Shown one piece after another: positions 11,522 to 25,404 of a stretch of 64,000 nt of DNA. A model generated the notes under the pieces. The model was not told where the DNA came from. It searched no databases and worked only from the letters and a program-made list of their open reading frames with translations. A program made the position numbers and the translations under genes. The stretch lies in assembly GCA_963691815.1 (NCBI GenBank), contig OY829667.1, positions 11,808,821 through 11,872,820 on the forward strand, written 5' to 3'. The stretch is from Echiichthys vipera. Taxonomy: Eukaryota; Chordata; Actinopteri; Perciformes; Trachinidae. How positions within the stretch are numbered: the stretch's first letter is position 1; every line of letters starts with the position of its first letter.

Positions 11522-11788
11522 ACTGGGCATACACTCATTTTCAGGTTCATACTGACATGTACCTATTTTGAGTTTCTACCAGAACATGTTTACATTCTTC
11601 AATGTTCAAAAAACCCTGTCTTAAATGCTGTGATTTAGCACCTGCTTCTTTAAGCACCCCTTGTAAAAAAGCCCAGCCTGCTCTCATAGGTCAACATTTC
11701 AGGATCTTCCACATACGTGCTACCAACTTTTCTGCACCACCACTGCAGCCGAGGAATAACTGTAGTGGTACTATAGCAGCACTTTCTA

Positions 11789-11863
<75 letters not shown>

Positions 11864-11985
11864 GTAGAGTTGTGACATCACTACCACAGTTTCTGAATAC
11901 AAGCTGTGTATTTCTCTGTAGATTGATACTTTTTGATACTTTCAAAGTATTTTTATAAGCACCTAAACCTGCTTTATAATCAATA
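11522..11985 (+). mobile_element. GGTCCCAT-type element, copy 2, truncated both ends
   Basis: Words in the same order as the copies at 3327 and 21497: cattttcaggttcata, gtttctaccagaa, ctttaagcacccc, aaaagcccagcctgctc, ctgcagccgaggaat, agttgtgacatcac, tttctctgtagattg, gctttataatca. Neither terminal repeat is present. A TA microsatellite has expanded inside it at 11791-11857. Confidence 0.7.
11791..11857. repeat. (TA)n microsatellite
   Basis: About 33 uninterrupted TA units, continuing as gtatatgta. Related copies have only a short TA-containing stretch at this place, so the array grew within the transposon copy. Confidence 0.95.
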
Positions 11986-12090
11986 GTGAATGGCATTTGA
12001 TATTTTGTCTGATATCCTAGACTAAACAATTAATCAATAAAGCCTGTGAGAATAATTGACAATGAAAATAATAATTAGCTGAAGCACCAG
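11986..12090 (+). mobile_element. interrupted dispersed repeat, right part
   Basis: Continues the element begun at 10948: tgtctgatatcctagac, taaacaattaatcaat, and a tail tgacaatgaaaataat, matching the end of the copy at 22761-23063 (gaccaaactattaatt ... atgacaattattg). Confidence 0.6.
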
Positions 12091-13840
12091 TCACAATGGG
12101 GAGTGATGTGTTGCCTTATTGGAGGGCCATTAAAGGTTGTTTATTAGAAACCCAGCTGTAGTGAAACCACTATTTATCATTCCTCTCATTCCTTGTCACA
12201 CTGAATATTTTTAACTGAAACTCGAGACCTCTTAGAATGCCCATTAACAAATTGTCATAATTAAAGCAATGGCACATAAACACAGTAGTGGTGGGCAGCA
12301 GTGAGCAAAGTTTATAGGTGAGTGTAAATCATCCACAGTTTAATGTCAAAAAGATACTTAATTTGGTATCCCTTAGTCTGTAATTAGTTCAATTAGCCTT
12401 GATCGTGCAGAGAGAAGCAGAGTGGACCCAGGTTGCCCTCTGGTCTCCCTGCATTAAAAGGCAAAAGTGTATTTCCTCTTGTAAGATTAAAACACACTGT
12501 GTATAACTCACAAGCACCCTCCCTCCAGACACCATTGTGACGGTTGAGTGTGAGATAATGTTTGCTCAAGCAACTCTCAATGAGATTCAGTGCTTCGGTG
12601 ACACCATTACTCTAAGCTCATTGCCTAGTCAGGTATGGTGGGTCTACTATGCCTCAGAAAGTAGGAGCGCCGAGGCGCCAGAAGAGAGGGCACCTCTCGA
12701 GACAGATTACATGTCTGTGGACAAGCGAATAGGCTTGCACTTCACCTCTGCCTGAGACAAGCGGGTTATTATCTTTTGGTGTTTTTTTCTTTTTCACGCT
12801 CTTGCCAATCATGTAATGCGTCCAGGACAAGATGCCCGCCTGGCAGCCCGAGCAGGTGGACGACAAGGCAGCTTACACATTTTCGCTAATTGCAGTCAGT
12901 CAATGAAACGTATCTGAAATGAAGATGATGGCACAAGCCTGCAGAGGAAGTCATCGCAGCCTAGGCCCGAGCCAAAGTGTTTTAAATGGATTACACCAGT
13001 GTGTCATTGCGATTACACGCTGCTTGCAGGGACCGTGACAAGATGAATTGTATTTTATGGCTTTACAGCTGATCTTTTTTTTCATTCTTTTCTCCTCCAA
13101 CTTGAATGCATTTCCTTCCTTCTACTATGTAGCGTGGTCTGAATGTGGGATTGTTTTTGCCTTTCAACTACCTCACAAACAGTTCATCTGCTACTTTTCC
13201 TTAAGGGGACATTTTATGTGTATCTCAAAGTGGAGTGGCTGACTGAGAAACCATGCATACATATACATGTTCATGCTTTGTAGATGATATTTCAGAGTTA
13301 TTTTTGGCTTGTTTTGTATGACCAAAACACTAGAACTTGCCCTCAGTTTGCATAGGGCTTCATAGTGTTTCAAAACATGTGCTTTTTAGTACTTCTTAAA
13401 GGGCCTCAGAAAATGATACAGATAAACACATGAAGCAGTTTTCTTTATACCTCTATATACTGCAGATCCAATCATTCACATCATGTTTAATAATAATGTC
13501 TTATCTTCCCCTTCCTTGTCAGTGTAACATATCACAGGCACATGCAGCACAGAACCAATTCACCAACACTTCTTTTTGCTTATACTCTATATAATACATA
13601 CTGTACCATGTGTCATAAACCTCATTGATAAAAATGATTGAATAACAGTGCGTCAGGAGTGACCTCAGATTCAGACTTAATCTCTACACAAGAAGAGGGG
13701 ATACGGCAATGTGTGTGTGTGGTTATGAAAGCTTCAGTCAGAGGGGGAGGTAATGTCTGGAGGGAGTCCATTAAGTAGGGAAAGAGCAGAGGGTTAAACA
13801 CTCAAGAACGCTGCCATGACCCAGAAGAACATATGTTTAA
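12091..13840. other. no gene seen
   Basis: Unique sequence. The stretch 12520-13030 is slightly richer in GC, but its frames are short and without splice or family support. A single tgtgtgtgtgtgg sits at 13711. Confidence 0.5.
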
Positions 13841-15069
<1,229 letters not shown>

Positions 15070-15412
15070 ATGGTTAAGTTAAGGCATTGTCCCTGAATGG
15101 TTAAGGTTAGATGGTTAGGGTAAGGCATTGTCCTTGAATGGTTAAGGTTAGATGGTTAGGGTAAGGCATTGTCCTTGAATGGTTGAGGTTAGATGGTTAG
15201 GGTAAGGCATTGTCCTTGAATGGTTAAGGTTAAATGGTTAAGGTAAAGCTTTGTCCTTGAATGGTTAAGGTTAGATGGTTAAGGTAAGGCAGTGTCCTTG
15301 AATGGTAAATGTTATATTGTAATGTAAGGCATTGTCCTTGAATGGTTAAGGTTAGATGTTTAAGGTAAGGCAGTGACCTTGAATGGTTTAGACTTGGTTA
15401 GGTCATAAGGCA
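15070..15412 (+). repeat. 41-base minisatellite, about 8.4 copies
   Basis: The unit starts atggttagggtaaggcattg, continues tccttgaatggttaaggttag, and repeats head to tail. Early units are nearly identical and exactly 41 bases apart. From about 15316 the units diverge and the last is partial. Each unit carries GGTTAG/TTAGGG-like words, but the array is not telomeric (TTAGGG)n. Confidence 0.93.
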
Positions 15413-18400
15413 GTGAGTATTGCTAGAGGTTGTTTTTTCCTGCAAATCTAATTCCTTACATTACTACTTCAAAATAGCTGGCTAGTATACTAGCATCGTA
15501 ATATGTACATTTTGCATTAACAAAGATCACAAAAGCCTAATTTGGGCAGAACATCCAATAGAGTATTTATCTCGTTGCCATTTTAAATAAAAAGGGGCAG
15601 CTCTGACGAATATGTCTAGTGCACATACAAAGTGCTGGCTTTTTTCTTTCTATAATAATGCCTTGCAAAAATACAAGTGAATAAATCTATGTTAAGACTA
15701 TACCTGGCTTATCCTTTAAATGACTGCTATTGGGTTACAATCTCCCACTTGGCTATCCACAGGTGTATTTCACCCTGTGCTTCACTGAAATCTGCCTATG
15801 CTGCCGTTTGAACTGAAACAATCCCTCAATATCTCCTATTCAAGTGCCTACACACTTACTCTTCAAGCTAATCATAGCGCTAGCGACTATGAAATTTGAT
15901 CAGTCTTAACAATGACCATTGTGCGCTCCTATTGAGTGCCATACAAATTAGCTTCTGTGCTGGTGGCCAGTGGGACAATGTATTCTGCCGGCTGTAACAC
16001 ATCTTGCCCCAGCCTACTATTAATCTTGTGGACTGTATGGGGTGAATTAATGCACCAAGGGATTTGTAAGGCTGTGGATATGGATTACATTGTCCAACAG
16101 TATATTTGAATTGGTTTCTTAATGTAATTCCTGTAGACTGAGATTAAATTCATCTGATAAGTCTGCTGTAACAAACCACTTCATTATTACCCTTGTCAGT
16201 GTGCTGTGCATAGCAAAATGAAGCAGTGCTCCCCTAATCCTGTTAATCTACAAGAGGTCTACATATCTGATTGAATTTCATCCATACAGTGGAGACTGGC
16301 TGGAAAGTGATTGCCATTTTGCTTAATATGTACACTGCAGACTCACCTTCTAGCTTTTTTTTTTTTTTTACTCTTGGGTTCTCTTTTAGTATTACCTCTG
16401 GTGAAATTTAAAAATATATTAACTATTCACCACTGTCCACACTGAAAGGATAAGGCCATGACGAATGTAACATCCAGACAAAGTTTCCCCTCTACCAATC
16501 AAACAGACCACTCGCAGGGATGTCTAGACTGTGGCTGCTCTTTGTCCTCCATCTCACTTTTTCCACAGCATTACATCCGATTACTGTATCATAGCGCAAT
16601 TTCTCTTAATGCTCCCTGCACTGTAAAATCATCACGACAGTCTGTTATCTAATCTTGATCTAAAGGAATTTTGTTTCCTGCTCGTAACTGAGAATTATAT
16701 TCTTAAATGACTTGTTAAGCGTCACACATTTACTTCCACACTCTGAAACCATAAGTCACATTAAGATAAGTTAATGTGTTGTTTGCATCCCAAACATCTG
16801 CACTGAGTAGAGTCAATTTTAAAAGAGTCACAGACTGGAAAATCTGCAACCCTGGCTGCGCCCCACAAACAATGCTCACACCTGGACAATCATTTGGTGT
16901 AATTTTTTGGGATTATGCCTATTTACCTCTTTCAAGTAATGTGGCACAACGAGGTCAACTGCTTTTCACTTCTCAGGGAAGCAGACTGATGTGCGCTGCC
17001 AGCTATGAGGATTTTCAAGCCAGGGAAAATGAGATAATAAATTAGCATTCTGCTCCAGGCTGTGCCACAATCATGGTGGAACATCTCCACAGAGAAACAC
17101 TAGCAACCACATTTAAACTTGCATATTAATAAAATGTAGTAATGATTCACCAGCAACTCTTCCCCTACGCTCTCTCACCACCTCCTCAGAAGCAACCCGT
17201 TCACTCAAACACATGAGAAATGGGCGGTGTCATGGCACAAGGGGGGAAAAAGATCCAACATTCAACATTAAGCCTGCTACTCGCTTCACTGAGCAAATGC
17301 ATTTTTTATAAACTGTCCCCAGATGTTCATAAACATTGCAAGTTTATGAACCTCAGAAAGACTGAGTGAGCGACAGAGACGGACATGGGAGGTGGAGAGA
17401 GTCACATTTTAGGGTCCTCACAAGATGTTTTCTTGCATCAAGCGTGCACAGACACCTGCTGTGGCTTACTCTCAGGAAACTGGCAGCACTTGCTCCATAG
17501 CAGCTGTAAACAAGATTGCATCACTCTGTTTTTCAGTGCTAAGAGTTGACCCCGCCATCCATTTGGCCCTACTTTATGATTACCATAAATGCCTGGATTG
17601 CCTACATAAAAATGTGGAGTGGAAATGAAGGCCTCCTCTTCCATTAGTGGCCTCTTTTTACTGGAAGGGCCAAGTGTGTCCCCTGGGTAAGGCCAAAACT
17701 CTCACTGTCCTCTACAGACTGTCAAACAGACTATGTAATCAAGGACTGGGCTAAGTGGATGGCTGCACTGATGGTGATGTTCATAAAAAGATTATTCATA
17801 GAGAATACACTGAGTGTTTGTCAGAGAGGTAATAGAGGGCATGAGTGTTTCCACACAAAGAGATTATCCTTGAACAATTAAAGCTCTATCAGTGAAAAAA
17901 GGTTTAGCCAGATTTTTGAACGTCCTCCAGCCAATCAGATTTTTGAGCTTCAGAGTGTTGTAATTAACTTCATTTCTAGAGATCAGTGCTTTAATTGATT
18001 GCCTTTGGACAAAAAGTAATACAAACACATGAATGCAACTGTCAATTTAGGCCAACCATTTAAGACAAATGTAGCCAAAACATTTTTGGATTTTTTTTAT
18101 AATGAATGAAGGTAAGAATATTTATGCAGGAGACTGTCAGCATAGGCACACGGTCCATTGTAATCCACGTTTCATAGATTTGTCCAGTCATACTTCACCA
18201 TTTGGGAGTACGGGTACAACTCAGTTTTAATATCAGCGATTGTGCAGAAAGGTCCAGGCAGTACATAGGGTTGGAACGTCTTGCTGAGACAGTACAAACT
18301 GGCCTTTTCTTATCCAGGGATTTGAGTTTCAATTTGATATCCTGTTTGTTGAGAGAAAACAACTTTTCCAGAGATAAATCTTAACGAGGATGAAATATAT

Positions 18401-18607
18401 GGAAATCAAATAACAAGGATTCAAAGGTTACACTGCATATACATTTCCAGCAGCCTAAAAATACATTCAAACAACCATTACAGCAACCACTGTGATTAGC
18501 ATTGACTGTGCAGAACTGCGCATTCGCCTCTTCTTAAAGTGGAGGGATTAAAATGTGAACGCAACTCCCATAGGAACTCAGGGGAAAGCAGCACAATAAT
18601 ATATGCA
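15413..18607. other. no gene seen
   Basis: About 3.2 kb with no supportable gene or repeat. A poly-T run lies at about 16358-16370. Confidence 0.55.
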
Positions 18608-18624
18608 GGGGGGGGGGGGGGGGG
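18608..18624 (+). repeat. 17-base poly-G run
   Basis: An uninterrupted run of 17 G between gca and ttatt. Confidence 0.93.
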
Positions 18625-20079
18625 TTATTATAAGCATGATGACAAGAGATCAATGTTGCCTCTTATTCCCAGTGACAGTCTGAAACTAATATACTCATTA
18701 GCGTTAATGCCACCATGATATAAATTGAACAGGCTTTATTTTTTAATAGTCCTGCTACAGTCTGTATTGGGTAAAGAGTAGTATTCTATGAGCTGAATCT
18801 GTCATGTGTCCTTGGGCATCAGTGGCTAACAGCAGGGTGAAATTGGAAAGCTATTGTGAAAATTGTAGAGGGAATTGTGCTATATTGTTCACTGTTAAGG
18901 TACCTTTATTTTGCACTGCTGTGTCCTCACTTTGAATTACTGTAGGTGGATGGTTGTGAACAGGGAGAGCATTTTAACAAGCAAGAAGAGAATCTCATTT
19001 GCTGTGCTTTCACAACTTTACCTTCACCATACTGTGTGTAAAAACAGATTAAGTTAATTTCCATACGCAAAGATTAATTACATTTTTCTTTTTTATAATG
19101 CATTCATAGTGGTGCTTTTCTTCTCGAGCATTTTCAGTAATAGTCAAGGTATAGAAAAAAAACAAAACATTGTTTTTTGTTTGCTGGAACATGCTAAGTA
19201 TGAGTTTTATTTCTGAATAAACAGTGCACTTAGAAAAACCCAGTTACTGTATCGACCCAAGCAATTATCAAGATTCAATCAACAATAGTCAACCATCAAC
19301 TAATGTTGCTTGACATGTGTTTGTAATTTCTACTTACAACACATCTGTTTGTTTGAAAAGGATACCTTTCACAGTGCTGTCATCAAGATGTTTTGTCACC
19401 CTTTAATCACACATTCAGTTGTTCATTGTTAAACTTTCAATCATGTAAAACACAAGATGCAGTCCAAAAGGAGTGTTGGGAGGACAAAAAACGCTGGAAG
19501 GCGAAAAAGCTAAGCTGCTGAGCCTGGAAAGTGTTTCACAGCTGCTGCTGGCTAACAGCAACAACAAAGCCATGGGCTGGGATTAAAAAGAAAAAAAAAA
19601 CAGTTTGTGGCACATAGAGCTGACTTATAATGAATGAATTTATGCAATTCCTTGCATTTTTTAGATATGTACTTGTAATATAACTATTAAAAGATTACAT
19701 CATTAGTGAATAACTGTCAGAACGGTGGCCAGTTCTGCAAATCTCAAGCAACTGATGTGATTTAGTGTGCAATCCCTTGACAAGATGTCTAATGAGTTCC
19801 CTTCATTTATACTTGTCAAGTTAAGCTTGACGTTTTGGGACCATCTATTTATTTAACAGACATTTAAAGATAATTAGGTCAAAACTGTGACTGATCAAGA
19901 TGCTCAGTCGGAAGATCAGTACACAGCAGGTAATATCAGACTGTCCTCACCAAAGTTAAAAAAACAAACAAAAAAAAAACGTCTGTATAAGTAGATTGTG
20001 CAAGTTGTTTTTTACGATCCATATTTAAGTTTGTTGAAAGGCAGTGGCCTCTAGTGGCCATAGTAACTATCATGGTAGC
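18625..20079. other. no gene seen
   Basis: AT-rich unique sequence with no plausible coding frame. The area 19440-19620 is purine-rich but not repeated elsewhere in the window. Confidence 0.55.
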
Positions 20080-20420
20080 AAACAACGAAGTGACAGTCAA
20101 CAGTAACTTAAAGCTAACCAGCTTTGCTAGGTACTTAGGCACCCTAACCCTACCCATAAGCCAATCCTTGATCTTTCCTAACCCTAACCAGGCTGTTTTG
20201 TTGCCTAAACTTAACCAAGTAGTCCTGTTTAACAGCGTTAACTATGCATTTTAAACTGCAACCATTTCACAACAGTAAATAGGACAGTTACATGATCAAA
20301 TTTGCCACTGCGGTCACGTGTCATGTTTACATGTTTAAAACCACCTGTGCGACCATTTCACATCATCTGTTGTTTTGGGCATCATTGGAATACAACGTGG
20401 TCTGTCGTTGAGATATCAGG
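20080..20420 (-). repeat. dispersed repeat with CCTAACC words, copy 1
   Basis: Shares ordered words with 23225-23660: (c)caatccttgatctttcct against ccatgatcctttcctt, gttgcctaaacttaacca against tagcctaaacttaatca, gttaac, gcaaccatttcaca, and taaataggaca. No coding capacity and no clear termini. Strand is arbitrary. Confidence 0.6.
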
Positions 20421-21496
20421 ACATGTTTGATAATATATAAAAAATAATTATACATTATTCATTATTTTGCATCAGACCACACAAACGCAAAAATCATACC
20501 CAGACATACAGTGAATGTTGACAGTTGCACAACATTGTATGAATGCATTCAAAACATTATTACAAGCTTTTGGGCATTCTCTAAATTTCCCTAACAAAAC
20601 GAATGACCGCTCAGACCTGTAACTCTGCAGCTCTTTGTTTTGCCAACCAAGACAATTGTCTATGGTCACACCTTCCGACAGAGAAAAAGCATGCCACAAG
20701 ATTCCACTGCTGGCTCAGTTACACAGTGCCGGCTTACAGATCAATATATAGCCTGCCAATGACAATGTCTGTGTTAATGCCTCAGCACGCTGCTGCATTC
20801 TCTCCCTCAAAAAGCCATTTTGGCAATCCCTCCCTTTAATTACATATGCATTCTTTGTTTCCTCTCTGTCCATTCTCTGCGACAAGCTTATGACAAGGGC
20901 TAAAACGCTTTCATTCCCTCATTTCACTCACTGCCAATGAATTGATGAAATATTCATTCAGTTATGACAAGAACGCCAAGTCGGAGTCCGGAGTGTGATG
21001 TGTGCTAACACTCAGATGAGGGACTGTGTAATTTTGTGCTTCTTGCTGCATCATAATCATGTGCTTGTGTCTGACTAATAGCAGTTGTGTCCAGAACAGC
21101 CATTTAGTACCTAGGCTTGCGCAGACAGATACGAAGAGAGGGTAGAGAAGGGAGATAGACAATATGATGAACAAAAGAATGATGGAATTGGGGTAGACTA
21201 AAACGAAACAAAGACAAGACAAGAAAGAGGAAGGCATATATTTCTGTGGCTATGAATTATTCAGACGTCTCCAAAAAGAAAGCACATAATTGGTAATGTT
21301 GTTCACTTGTATCTTCCATTTTGACTTATTTTTTTCGGTTTTTCACCTGAATTGCAATATGAGTAAATCTTTCATAGTCTGGTTATGTTTCCTGTCCCCA
21401 AAACAAGAAATGAATGCAAGGGTTTATGTAGAAATCAGAAAAGAGGCAATTTGTGACTACAAAACTTTGAGATTTGAAAAACTGAGGTTGGCATTG
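20421..21496. other. no gene seen
   Basis: Unique AT-rich sequence. Reading frames of 75-91 codons occur on both strands without family resemblance. Confidence 0.5.
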
Positions 21497-21914
21497 AAAG
21501 GTCCCATATGATGCCTATTTTCAGATTCATAATTGTATTTTTAGTTTTTACTAAAATGTTAAAAAACATACACACACACACTCATACTGTCTGTCTGTCA
21601 AATACCTTAAAATTCAGAATATACCATAGATGCTCTATTTTAACCTCTGTCTTTTTAAGTCTCCCTCCTGAGAAAGCCCGGTCTGCTGTGATTGGTCAGT
21701 GTTTCCAGTGTTATTTCTGCATCCGCACTCTCTGCACCTTCAATGCAGCTAAGGAATTAATGTATTGGCACTGTTGCAGCACTAGTTGTGACATCACACT
21801 GTACAGAAGTCCTGAATGCTCATTTAAAGACACTGTTTTCTGAATACAGGATGTGCATTTCTCTGTGGATTGAACATTTTGGAAATATCACTTTTTACAA
21901 CATGGGACCTTAAA
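21497..21914 (+). mobile_element. GGTCCCAT-type element, most complete copy
   Basis: The left end is aaaggtcccatatgatg and the right end is tacaacatgggaccttaaa. AAGGTCCCAT and ATGGGACCTT are exact inverted repeats, so this copy shows both termini of the family seen at 3327, 11522 and (3' piece) 44955. The body of about 420 bases has no transposase, so it is a non-autonomous (MITE-like) DNA element by inference. No convincing target duplication was found. Confidence 0.75.
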
Positions 21915-22760
21915 ATTACTTGAAACTGATGATGTTACAGTAATAATCTTAGCTTTTTAAACTGTGATAGCATTTGAACAATGCCTTCAATGTCGTTAGT
22001 CTAGTCCAGTGATTGATAGGTAGGGTATTTTCCTTCTGCTCTTTGATCAGGAGCAGGTTGACAAGGTGTGACACACTCTGATCATCTCACTGCATTTTCT
22101 GAGCGATTTTTTATGAAACAAACTAATCAAATATTGAATATCTTCATAGTTTTGTTTTATGTATTGTGTATTATTATTCACAGCCAGCTCTGTGCTACAG
22201 TTCATACGTTTTCAATATCAAAAGCAGTAGGGAACAAGGTAAAGAAAAATCACTCTGCCACAAAGCCTTCAGCTCTCCACTCTTGAATCCAGCAGGCTTT
22301 GTGTTCACCGCCTCAACTTTGAGCCTGTGCTTGTCTAACGGAGCTGTGCCAGGCAGAGGAACTGTATGTTATAGGAGGTATTTTTGTGTGTTTCCCTTAT
22401 GTCGTTGCCCATGCTCAATGAAATTAAATTTATTTGGAATTAAAGTTGTGGAAATATACACAATTGAATTAACTTTAAGGGCTCACAAATGCCCTTTTCT
22501 TTAATGCAAACATAATCATATACAAAGGAAATAATGTTGTACGCACTGCATGATTTTGGAACTAATGGATATATTATAAGTATGAGTTATACACTCTCAG
22601 CAGGTGGAGTTAAGGTGAGCTTTAATAATGTCCCATCACTTCAGCTCCTGTCATCATCTTTAAAAGACTGCAGATAGTTTCTTAATGGGCAGAGAAAATC
22701 CAGGCCCGCTAGAGATAAAAGCAATCTGGTCATAAGGCTCATGCATGCACAGTAAAGTAG
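21915..22760. other. no gene seen
   Basis: Unique sequence with chance frames of 72 and 112 codons that overlap in different phases. Confidence 0.5.
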
Positions 22761-23063
22761 ATCTGAAACGATAGATTAATCAATTAGTGCACCGGCAGAT
22801 AATTAGTTGGCAGCTTTTTTGATGACTGCATCACAGTTCAAGTTGCAACTTCTCGATATTGAGAATTTGCTGCTTTCTAGCTTATGTGATAGTACTGTAT
22901 ATATTTGGGTTAGACTGGTAGTTGAAGAAAACAAGCAATGTGAAGATGTCACGTAGGGCTTCAGCAAATTGCATTTACTCCATTTTCTAACATCTTACCG
23001 ACCAAACTATTAATTATTTGATTGAAAAAAATGATCCGCAGATTAATGACAATTATTGTTAAT
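22761..23063 (+). mobile_element. dispersed repeat with alternating ATTAAT ends, intact copy
   Basis: Begins atctgaaacgatagattaat and ends gattaatgacaattattg, with an inner segment gagaatttgctgctttc, tatttgggttagactgg, gaagaaaacaagcaa, gaagatgtcacgtaggg. It is the uninterrupted counterpart of the split copy at 10948-12090. No coding capacity. The TE class cannot be decided from the window. Confidence 0.7.
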
Positions 23064-23224
23064 TGGGGTACAGTAGAGCACATTAAACATGACTATACTC
23101 TAAATATGTTAACAAGGGCCAATGATGTAGCCCTTTGAGTGATTAAGTCAGTGAGGTTTGTGCATTTACGCTACAACAATACAGTTACCAGACCTTCCTC
23201 ACCAAAATCAACCATGTTATTATA

Positions 23225-23660
23225 CAATTCTTATTACACCCCAAGTCAGGTGACGTAGTATAAAAAGTGCCAAAGTCTACACAAGGAGGAGGTGGAGGGA
23301 TCAAACAAAGCCGTGGGTTTCACTCAGAAAACTGGAGTTAGCGGTTAAAGTTAGCATGTAACCACATCACACGTACAATAACTAAGCCATAGATTTACGT
23401 TGTTAATTATCTTATTAATTTAACCATGATCCTTTCCTTAACCTTACCAAGTATTTTTGTAGCCTAAACTTAATCATGTAGTTATGCTGAACGTTAACCT
23501 TGTTTTAAAAATTGTGAGAGGTTTACAGCAACAAGTAGAAAGGTCACTTTTTTGTTTAGCAGTCAACATGCAACCATTTCACAATGTTAAATAGGACAGC
23601 CAATAAGTCATTTTGGGAGTCATTGACGAACGGTCTAGTCTAATGTTTAGTTATAACACT
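23225..23660 (-). repeat. dispersed repeat with CCTAACC-like words, copy 2
   Basis: A second copy of the family at 20080-20420, with gtagcctaaacttaatcatg, gcaaccatttcacaatg and aaataggacagcc in the same order. Slightly longer on its left side. Confidence 0.6.
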
Positions 23661-25316
23661 AAATAGCTGTATTTGAACAGCACTTTAATTTTAACAACAT
23701 TTACCAAGTACTGAGGAGATGTTGCAGTAACATATTTTACAATGAAATACGTTGCCATAATATTTATCAGTGGCCTAAATTGTGGTAAAAAATGTTTTAT
23801 TCTATTATATTTGGGTACAATTACCTGCTTAAATTAATTTTTCTACTGCAAACTAGTACTGTAGCTACTGATTCCTTCATTTGTACTTCTGTCAGTTTTG
23901 CACCTGCAAGGAAACAGAGTCCTATACTGTAAGCACTGCTATTATTTTAGTCACACTTGCCCTGGAAATATGTTTACAGCCTTTGCCTACTACATGCATA
24001 ATGATGTACAGGTGTTCAGCGTGTGAATACTGTGTGGACGTCATTACCAGTGCAAAGAGCTTATGTCTGTAGAGCTTCTTGCCCTGAAGTCAAAACAGCA
24101 GCGCCAGAAACAGCTGATTCCTCCCAATCACTTGGCATAGCAGAGGAACTGGGCCAGTGAGTGAATAAAAAACAGCAGGGAGGAAGAGTAGGGATAGAGA
24201 GATCACGGAGAGAAACACCCACATGTGCACTCCTTTAAAACCAAATTTCAATATTCTCCATACAAAGCCTACAAAGTTCATTTTACAGTTGCACTTTCGT
24301 ACCTGTACTTCAACATTAATGATTATGCTATGGTAGAGTTTTAGAGACTCCTAAAGATTAAAGAATTTCTTTGTAGCTCTGCAGTATTTGTATACCACCT
24401 GCTGGCAATCTCTCGGCAAGTTCATTTTTCGGTAGCTTCTCATTAAATTTATGAATGCTTGAAGGAAGTCAGATTCTCTATTCTCTCCATCTGTATTTTT
24501 GTCCATATGGAATGAATTGCTAAATAAGTTCTTTTCTCTCGTCTCTCTCACTGACGTCACTCCGCTCTGCTTTTACTGCACTCAGAAGAGAGTTTGCTGA
24601 GAAAGCAGCACATGCATCAGCTATCTAATCTATCTCTTCTGAATTCATAAACGGCAGTGAGTACTGAGGTGCTGGGCATATTTTCACCTACAATTTGAAC
24701 TCTCCTTTGCTTTGCTGTCTTCTGAGCCTCAACCTTAGAGCGAGAGTTAGAGAGATACAAGTCAAGGGTGGGGGATGTTATTAAAAAGGTCAATGCCACA
24801 CCATTAGCTATGGTGAGTGTAGGGGGTAGTGATAAATAAAGAAACAGATAAATAAAAATAGGCCCAGGTAGTTAGCAGCGTAATGAGACAGCTGCACCCA
24901 TCAGCAATCGATAAGCTCCAGAGACAGTAATCACTACAGCTTCCTAAACCGTGTTTTAATTGGATGTCAGTCATTTACAATGCTGCTGCAATAACCCTCA
25001 CAGACTGGCTCTGTGTGTTTGTGCTTGTATGAGAGAGACAAAATGATCTAGTTGTGTGTGCGAATCCGTGCCCCTTAATGCGTACAGTTAAATAATGTGT
25101 CCTTTGCATTTGCGTGCGCTGGGGTGTGTATCAGCATGTGTGTGCCCACACTCACTAGTCATTAGCATTGATTTTTTTCAGGAGGGGCCTTTCCCCCCAG
25201 TCTCCATCTCTCTCAACATGCCACCCACCCCCTCCCCTCTCATTGCACTCTGGCGTGCAAATAGCTATAATTTGGCTCTCACGGTCTTGGTCACTATGGA
25301 CCCTGCTCTCCTGCAG
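23661..25316. other. no gene seen; upstream flank of a candidate first coding exon
   Basis: Mostly unique. The last 150 bases are C/T-rich and end in the acceptor of the exon candidate. No TATA/Inr pair or CpG island is evident. Confidence 0.5.
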
Positions 25317-25404
25317 TGTAAAAGATGGCAGTCATCGATCGGGGCATCTGGATGCCTGCCCTGCCCCTCCTGCTGAAGGATCCCTATGTCGATGGGGATC
25401 TCAG
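25317..25404 (+). CDS. candidate first coding exon, product unknown
   Basis: An acceptor (ccctgctctcctgcag) ends at 25316 and a consensus donor ctcag|gtaagt follows 25404. Inside the 88 bases an ATG at 25325 has A at -3 and G at +4, a strong initiation context, and an in-frame TAA lies two codons before it. From this ATG 26 codons stay open to the donor, starting MAVIDRGIWMPALPLLLKD and ending in phase 2. That would make it a spliced 5' exon carrying the start codon, with a short hydrophobic patch after residue 7. A second phase is also open across the whole exon (VKDGSHRSGHLDACPAPP...), so a purely internal exon is possible. I do not recognise either peptide. The next exon is not identified in the remaining window, which implies a long intron or a false call. 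Confidence 0.35.

Noticed and set aside
15070..15412. Interstitial telomere array
   Set aside because: The period is 41 bases, not six; TTAGGG appears only as a word within the unit.
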